Positions 58,181-64,000 of a stretch of 64,000 nucleotides of DNA are shown piece by piece (the first letter of the stretch is position 1; the number at the start of each line of letters is the position of its first letter). Under the pieces are notes generated by a model. The model was given only the letters and a program-made list of their open reading frames with translations. It was not told the origin of the DNA and did not search any database. Made by a program: the position numbers and the translations under genes. Source of the stretch: Cavia porcellus (lineage: Eukaryota; Chordata; Mammalia; Rodentia; Caviidae); contig NW_026947509.1 in the NCBI RefSeq assembly GCF_034190915.1, positions 31,566,767 to 31,630,766 of the forward strand, given 5' to 3'.

Positions 58181-60188
58181 AGCAGCGTTCTGGAGAGCAG
58201 AGGGGTCCATGACCTTATTGTAAAATCTAAAGAGCCCCCTTTGTGAAGTATGTTCAAAGATAAACCTGTGTCCCTGCATATGGCTGTAGGACCATCTATG
58301 GGGTATGTATGCATTGAGCCAGCATCCTGCATGGAGGAAACTGAGATCTGCTCAGGGCTGAGACTGGAGCCAGGGTGGGGACACCAGGGACAGCATGATT
58401 ATTGTCCAGACCCCGCTGGACAGGCCAGACTATCCTGTCCCATCTGGTCCAGCTCACTCCCAGAATAGCACATATCTACTGGGGTCACTGCTGATTGATG
58501 GAACCTGGTCATGTGACCATACCCTAATGCAAAGGATGATGGGAAAGACAGAATCTAGGCCTTGGGCTTCTGTTTCATATTGAGATTCCTGAAACAAAGG
58601 ATTCCTAAAATACAGAGACGGGTTTTAGATTCTAGAAGACCATTAAAACAAACTACAAGTACCTAATTCCCCTGCAAAATTGAAGAACACTTTATGCCTA
58701 TCTATGCGTAAAATTCATCTGAGTGATATGAAATAAAGAAAGGCATATAAAGCATCCTCTTACTCTCAGATGATGAGGGAAGAAGAGAAATGGGGGTTGA
58801 GAGACCAAGAGAGCTGGACAGGCCCTGTGTGCATCTCTTTTCCATGGGCATCCAGTGTGTCATTCTGTAGTTTGCAAATGGCCTTGGGGAGGGAATTTAC
58901 ACCACAGGAACTGGCAAACACCTTTCCCTCACCAGCCAGATTTGACAGCATTTCTAGTGTGCTGGGAGGCCTCTGCTGACTCCTCTCTCATCTATATCTC
59001 CAAGTCCAGCTAGGAATTCTTCCCTCTGTGTCTAAAGATGTCAGCTGGTGAGTATCCACCAAGCAAAAACTATGCAGAGACATTATCAAAACCATGGTCC
59101 TCTAACTCCCTTCCAGTGTGTGCCACCTGCACAGAGCACAGTAGACATGATGGACATCCCTGCAAGGTTCAAATGTTATGACGGAGGCAGAAGCATTCGT
59201 ATTTTAGGAAGTCAGAGCTTTGGAAAGCAGTCTACAGTGAAAGACGGTTGTAGATTTCACAGTCCTTGGAGCCCAGACAGCAGATCTGGAAGGGAGGGGA
59301 GAACAAAATGTGAATAAATATGGGGGGAAACAATAGCCCTTTGGGAGCCAAGGCTACTTCACTGGTCATTAATGCAGCTTGTGGTTTCCAGGCCCAATTG
59401 CTTAACAGAGCAGAAAGAAAGGGGGAATAGTTCTAAGTAGAACGTTCCAGCAGCATCTGGGCGTGGCTGCTGCAGCCACCCTGGCCCCGGAAAATGCCTT
59501 CTTTTTCCTCCGAAGACTGAACTGTCCCGTGGGAACTGATTGCCCAACAGGGAATATTTTCCCCTCCTTGTGTTCAGAACATTTTGTGAAATAGCCTCTA
59601 GCTAGGTTAGGGACACACAATAACTTTTTCGGGGGGTATCTGAGTCCCTACCATCTCTGCAGATGCCCCAGTGCAAAAGGGCTGGACTGGCCACCCGGAA
59701 ACAGAAGGCTCCAACCAGGGGGTACCACAGTCTTGCATTTCACGCTGGTGGTAGCTGATTGGCTACTGGATTTCCCCATAATTACTACTGAACACATAAT
59801 TGCCACACAATTAAAAAGGAATTATGCTGTCAGAGAATAATTCCACCGTTACTCTAGCATAGTGATTTACAAAACTGAAGACGTATTTTTAAAAGAATTC
59901 TGAAAGTTCTTTTCCACACAGGGCATCTCTAAATCCTCTAATAATTGGTGACTTTCTGGGCATCTCTCCAAGAACTTCTTAGCTGTCACATTTCTTAAGG
60001 TCACCTGTACAAATATTAGCTTATCATCTTCTTGGGTCTTCTGAAAACATGGTATTAGTTATCTGGAACGATTTCCTTATTGCTTTGTTTGGAAAATAGA
60101 TAAAATTTCTTCATGCTTCTAAAACATTGCAGGTGGCAGGAGCTCAGAACCCTTACCAGGGTCTCTTGGGTAAAGGATTATCGGCTCT
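58181..60188. other. unassigned; homeodomain-site-rich block 59745-59850
   Basis: No gene supported. The block at 59745-59850 contains a GATTGGCTACT (CCAAT-type), CCATAATTACTACT, CATAATTGCC, CAATTAAAAAGGAATTATG and GAATAATTCC. A regulatory role is inference. Confidence 0.3.
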
Positions 60189-60252
60189 GAAGAAGGGAGA
60201 GAGAAGGAAGGGGAGGAAAGAAGGAAGGAGGAAGGAAGGAAACAAGGAAAAA
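60189..60252. repeat. (GGAA)n purine tract
   Basis: Imperfect GGAA/GGAG units over about 60 bp. The overlapping minus frames with Ser/Phe/Leu runs are products of this tract. Confidence 0.9.
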
Positions 60253-60394
60253 TGGTAAAAAGCACAGCAAACAGGCTCTGTGTTGAGGTTCCAAGCAGCA
60301 CCCCGAGGTGCCCTGTCTCCTCTCTTTCCCTCTGTCCTGATTTTTTGTCACCTTCCATCCATTCCAGGCTCCCACATTTCCCATTCTTCCTTTA

Positions 60395-60573
60395 CCTTTT
60401 TTTTCTTTTTTTAGTACTGGGCTTTGAACTCAGGCTTCTGCACAGAGCTACATCCCCAGCCCCCTCTTTTTGTTTTAGAGTCTCCCTAAATCACTAAGTT
60501 GCCCAGGCTGGGTTTGATCTTGCAGTCTACCTCCCAGGGTGCCGGGGTTACAGCAATGCATCACCATGCCTGG
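60395..60573 (-). mobile_element. B1-ID composite SINE
   Basis: Reverse ID (TAGTACTGGGCTTTGAACTCAGGC...AGAGCTACATCCCCAGCCCC), a T-rich linker, then reverse B1 (CTAAATCACTAAGTTGCCCAGGCTGGG...GGTGCCGGGGTTACAGCAATGCATCACCATGCCTGG). Same arrangement as at 57998. Confidence 0.85.
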
Positions 60574-61491
60574 GGAGATGGTTCTTGCTGACACCCACGT
60601 GGCTCATCCCATAGCCTGTCCTGCACAAGGCTGGTCCTGCTCCTGTCCTGAAAGACTGAGCTCGTGACACAGGGCCATCTTCAGTGGGGACCGGAGGGGA
60701 CTCTGGGGTGATCCTGAAATCTGTGCAGTATGAGGGCTGTCTGGAAGTTGCCAGGAAGCTGGTCCTCTGCAGGTGACAATCTGGCTCAGGTCGGGTCAAG
60801 TGACGATGCCACAGCCCCCCAGCACAGCTGGGAGCATTGGGTCAGGGAAGCAGAGGCTTCCCCGGCTCAGTCAGCCCCCACGCCAGCTGACAGTGCCTTG
60901 TGTGGCCGGGACAGGATGACACCATCTTGATAAAGCTGGCCCAGAACCAGTGGGACCCAGGGTGGTCACTGTGAACACTTGGAGCCAGAAACCAGCCCTG
61001 GTCCTCCGGCAAAACCCACACAGGATTCACAGCAATTTTCACTGAAAACAAGCAAACTGAACCTCTCCTGCTGAAGGACCGAGCACCATAGAGACTCAAG
61101 ACTGTAATTCCTCAAAATCTTGCAAGCAGTCTGCTGCGCCTTCTTAACCGGAAGAGGCTGTAAATAAGTGGTGCTTCCTTTCCTGAAGTGCGGAGATGAT
61201 GTCATGATTTAGAGTCATCGTAGCCTCCACTGCTCAGCCCGTGCGTGGGGCGGAGGATGGTGGCCGTGCTGTTTAGGTTGCACTTGGCTTCGGAGTCTCT
61301 GTTGTTTGTTTTTATTTATTTAGTTTTTGAAAACATGGTTTTTCCTTTGCTTTTTAAAGTCTACATTTTTGTGAGTACATGTTTAAGGTATGTAATAATC
61401 ACATTCATCACAGGGATGCTGTGTGTATAACGCAGAATCATTCTTTTTGCACCCCCACTCCTTGGTCCCCTTGCCCACTGGCATTTGATCC
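60574..61491. other. unassigned; weak L1-like sequence near 61330-61480
   Basis: 'GTGAGTACATGTTTAAGGTATGTAATAATCACATTCATC...' may be an antisense L1 3' end. No gene. Confidence 0.3.
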
Positions 61492-61551
61492 TTCCTCTCT
61501 CCCTCCCCTCTGTCTGTCTGTCTCTCTCTGTCTGTCTCTCTCTCTCTCTTT
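61492..61551. repeat. (TCTG)n/(CT)n microsatellite
   Basis: CTGT/TCTC units directly adjoining the 3' tail of the reverse B1, so it may have grown out of that tail. Confidence 0.95.
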
Positions 61552-61695
61552 CTTTTGACACAGAATCTCTCCATGCAGTTCAGGCTGGCCTTGTACTCCC
61601 TGTGTAGTTCCAGGCTGGTCTCAAACTCAAGACAGTCCTCCTGCCTCAGCCACCCAAGCACTAGGATTTTAGGCGTGCACCACCATACTTGGCTT
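61552..61695 (-). mobile_element. B1 SINE with internal duplication
   Basis: The plus strand has GACACAGAATCTCTCCATG, the two duplicated blocks (CAGTTCAGGCTGGCCTTGTAC and TAGTTCCAGGCTGGTCTCAAAC), 'CCTCCTGCCTCAGCCACCCAAGCACTAGGATTTTAGGCGTGCACCACCATACTTGGC'. Complete. Confidence 0.93.
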
Positions 61696-62090
61696 GCGCT
61701 TAATTCTAAAAATGCACCCATGGTGTTGTGAGTATCCTGTTTAGTTTGCCATGGAGGAAGCCAAAACCCAGGAGACCCTGGATGTGGGCAGCCAGGGTTA
61801 GGAGCCCGGATCTCATTCCAAGCCTTCTGGTTGACCAAGGACAAACACTCTTGAATAGCAGCACACAGGAAAGCAGGAGAGGCTGGGGCGGAGTCCTGGG
61901 TCCTGGGACACCTCCAGTGCTCTGGCCTTGCTGCCACTGTGAACGGCTCCTGACAGATGAGTTCTTAGAACCTTGCAGGCAGTGGTGCCAGAAGAATCTG
62001 TTGCTCAGGTATTTGGTCTGTGCTCCCCATGGCTGACACAGAGCTCCTAAGTCCCTGGGAATTTGCTGGGCAATAGCAGCCCCTTACTTT

Positions 62091-62202
62091 ATTTTTAATT
62101 TTGAGGCAGGTCTCACTAAGTTGCTAAACTGGGCTCAAACTTGTGATCCTCCAGTCTCAGCCTCCCCAAGTGCTGGGATGACAGCTGAGCACCACTCAGC
62201 TC
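62091..62202 (-). mobile_element. B1 SINE
   Basis: 'TTTTGAGGCAGGTCTCACTAAGTTGCTAAACTGGGCTCAAACTTGTGATCC...CTCAGCCTCCCCAAGTGCTGGGATGACAGCTGAGC' is a reverse B1, without the internal duplication. Confidence 0.88.
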
Positions 62203-63214
62203 TTTGGGAGCATTTCTCCTTCCAACCAGATGACTCTTGGTGGCTTCTGGTGAGCTGCAGTATGATTAAAGGGCTGGACTTCCTGCCTGGCCCACATATG
62301 GAGGAAAGGGCTGGACATCTGATCGCTTGATCACCAGTGGCCAGTGACTCCACCTGGAGTGCCTGGGTAAGGACAAAACCTCCCCCAAACCCAGTGGTGT
62401 CCTCAAGCTTCCAGGTGTCGGAACACTCGCAGGTATCCGAGGGTGCCATCCTGGGCCACATGGAGGCGCTGTGGCCTCCCTGACCCCTGGACCTGCACAC
62501 CTTTCCCTTCTGCCGGTCCATCCCTGCATGAATAATCAAGTGAGCTGCTCTGGCAAAGCCACTGAGTCCAGGGCAGGGCTGGAGGGAACCTGGTTCACAG
62601 CTGGTGGCTCAGAAGCATGGGACTGCTGCTACCCACACCCCAAGGCAATCCTGGGGACCTAAGGCTCCTTCTGGATGCCTAGGCTAGTGTCAGAGCCAAA
62701 TGCAATTTGAGGCTCCAGCTGGCAAAGGGTGGAGGACTGGCCTTGGGACAGCAGAGTCCCTGCAGACGTTTTGGTGTTGAGAGGTGAGGTGTTCTGTGCT
62801 GAGTGAGGCTCAGGAGAGATTTATTTTTCACCAGACTCCTAGCAGGCTCTGTTCTTCATCCTGCCCTGAAGGACTGGTCCCCAGGAGGACAGCTTAGAGC
62901 CCCGCCCACCTGCTGGCTTCGTCCCGATCCTCCTCTCTCCGCACTGGCATCTGTTTACCGATCTGCTTCCCTTACACACTTTGCCAAGTGGTCTGTCTTC
63001 CTTCTTATTTGACCACCAGCAGGAAGGCTGGCACCAGGCACGGTGTAATAATTGGTCAATAAAACTCTACACATCCTTGGTAGCAGGAACAGAAGCATGA
63101 CTAAGAGGAGCCGGGGAGAAATTAGCAGGGCAGGAGCCTTGGTGGAAAGGACACGCTTTGCCAAGCATGGAACAGCACAACCGAAATTTGGTCCACAATG
63201 AAAAAAACAAAATA
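62203..63214. other. unassigned sequence
   Basis: No gene or repeat supported. Overlapping frames (134, 87, 107 codons) have no domain; the first crosses the B1. Confidence 0.4.
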
Positions 63215-63910
63215 TCCAGGCAGCGCTGCCCGCCCGCGCACAGCGCCACCACGTGGCCACGCAAGAACAGGCTTCCAAAGGGTCGGGCTGGCCGGCCCAG
63301 AAAACCCCGGGTTTGGCCGCCTTTCCGAATTTTGGGGCTAGATTTCCAATCCAGTTTTAAAATAGTACATTATCTAAAATCTGAATAATATTTCCAAGCA
63401 ATGTTATATTATGGTTGTAAGCGTCCCTGACCGGCCACGCGCTCCTAATTCCCGAATCGTGCTGGGAATGTTCGGGTTAGACTCAGCTGCAGGCAGCACA
63501 TTTTCCTCGCTGTCCTGGGGAGCATTTCTGCCACACCCCACAGTCACCGTTCAGGAGCTCACGTGGCCCAGAGCGGGCTTTGCCTCGCTGGGGTCACTTT
63601 GTGGAGCTTGAAACAAAGCAAAGCAAGAGCTGCTGAGGTCTAGAAGTCACTCGCGGTGGGCGGGCACAGCCTCTACCCCCGGACCTTGGACAGGGGCTGC
63701 CTGAGCCTCTCAGCTACTGCGGTCAGTTCTGCCGCCCTGCAATTTCCTCCGCTGGCTGGCATGGCTGCGTCACAGTGGGACAGCCTGCCCCGAGTCCCCA
63801 GGCTGTCCCACCCAAGAGAAGTGGTGGCTCTGCGGACGCGCAGGCTCAGTGCTGCCACGGTGAAACAGGACCCCAGCTCCCGCCAGCTCCTGGAAGAGTC
63901 GCTGGACAAA
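63215..63910. promoter_or_regulatory. CpG-enriched region at the right edge (possible promoter)
   Basis: CpG dinucleotides are visibly denser than elsewhere: about 12 in 63215-63360, 7 in 63418-63480 and about 15 in 63640-63910. The sequence has CCCGCCCGCGCAC, GGGCGGGC and GCGGACGCGC words and no recognised repeat. It lies just upstream of and over the 75-codon frame at 63761. I infer a possible promoter or first-exon region, either strand; a GC-rich processed copy of a gene would look similar. The window ends before this can be resolved. Confidence 0.35.
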
Positions 63911-63988
63911 TTGGCAGCAGCTAGAATCCTTAATGACATGATCCAGGCATCTAGTCAACCTCAGTCTCTGGAGGAAGATTTGCATTGA
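63761..63988 (+). CDS. unidentified 75-codon ATG frame (possible small protein, first exon or processed copy)
   Basis: The ATG at 63761 has the context GGCATGGCT. It opens MAASQWDSLPRV and a basic middle with REVVALRTRRLSAATVKQ. The C-terminal half looks helical, with LLEESLDKLAAARILNDMIQ and an acidic end (SLEEDLH), then TGA. The frame is also open upstream to a GTG at 63656. The amino-acid make-up, the helix-like leucine spacing and the good ATG context are gene-like, unlike other frames in this window. I do not recognise the family and do not assign a function. No splice signal or polyadenylation site is visible before the window ends 12 bp later. It could be a single-exon gene, the first exon of a gene continuing to the right, or a processed pseudogene. 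Confidence 0.35.
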   Translation: MAASQWDSLPRVPRLSHPREVVALRTRRLSAATVKQDPSSRQLLEESLDKLAAARILNDMIQASSQPQSLEEDLH

Positions 63989-64000
63989 AGGCTCAATGAT

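Noticed and set aside
61383..61937. Longest open frame of the window (184 codons, minus strand)
   Set aside because: It runs through the B1 at 61552 and the TCTG/CT microsatellite, which produces its Arg/Glu/Thr-rich tail. It is a repeat artefact and not a gene.
1..64000. A multi-gene system or operon
   Set aside because: The window has mammalian SINE, L1 and MaLR content throughout and only one weak coding candidate. I found no gene cluster that could form a system.

Overview
This window looks like mammalian intergenic DNA, most likely from a non-murid rodent. Three things point to a rodent: B1 (7SL-derived) SINEs with the internal duplication, ID-type SINEs derived from a tRNA with A-rich tails, and fused B1-ID composite SINEs. 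I see no B2 or B4 elements, which argues against mouse, rat or hamster. The ID consensus here (a head of the type GGATTTAGCTCAGTGGCATAAGC, ending in GGTACCGATAAAA) makes me lean towards Castorimorpha such as beaver or kangaroo rat, or a squirrel-related lineage, but I could not check this. There are no bacterial, plasmid or phage features.

Layout. From 1 to 11.4 kb the sequence is mostly unique, with several old MaLR/MLT1 LTR relics, one B1 and an L1 relic. At 11.49-12.1 kb there is a broken copy of a BED-finger/hAT-transposase-related gene. From 12.6 to 18.9 kb there are L1 relics, a GA microsatellite and one young ID insertion with clear target-site duplications. From 19.05 to 21.25 kb there is an unusual block: diverged direct repeats about 1.8 kb apart enclose a 42-bp minisatellite and a 172-bp tandem duplication. 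From 21.9 to 27.8 kb come a MaLR LTR, a B1-ID composite, L1 relics and a nearly identical 166-bp direct duplication. From 28 to 33.9 kb there is a nest of ID, B1, L1 and MaLR elements. From 34 to 50 kb there are MIR, L1 and MaLR relics and a diverged tandem array with a period near 150 bp. From 50 to 63 kb there are an ID insertion, a TATC microsatellite, MIRs, two B1-ID composites and two B1s. The last 0.8 kb is richer in CpG and holds a 75-codon ATG reading frame that I could not identify. It is the only plausible protein-coding candidate.

Nearly all other open frames are short, lack recognisable domains, or lie across repeats. I did not find an operon-like or novel multi-gene system. The points most worth a second look are the 19-21 kb repeat block, the 26.5/27.2 kb duplication, the hAT-derived relic, the ID dimer inserted in a B1, and the CpG-rich right edge. 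Repeat names come from remembered consensus patterns, not from a database search, so subfamily names and boundaries are approximate.
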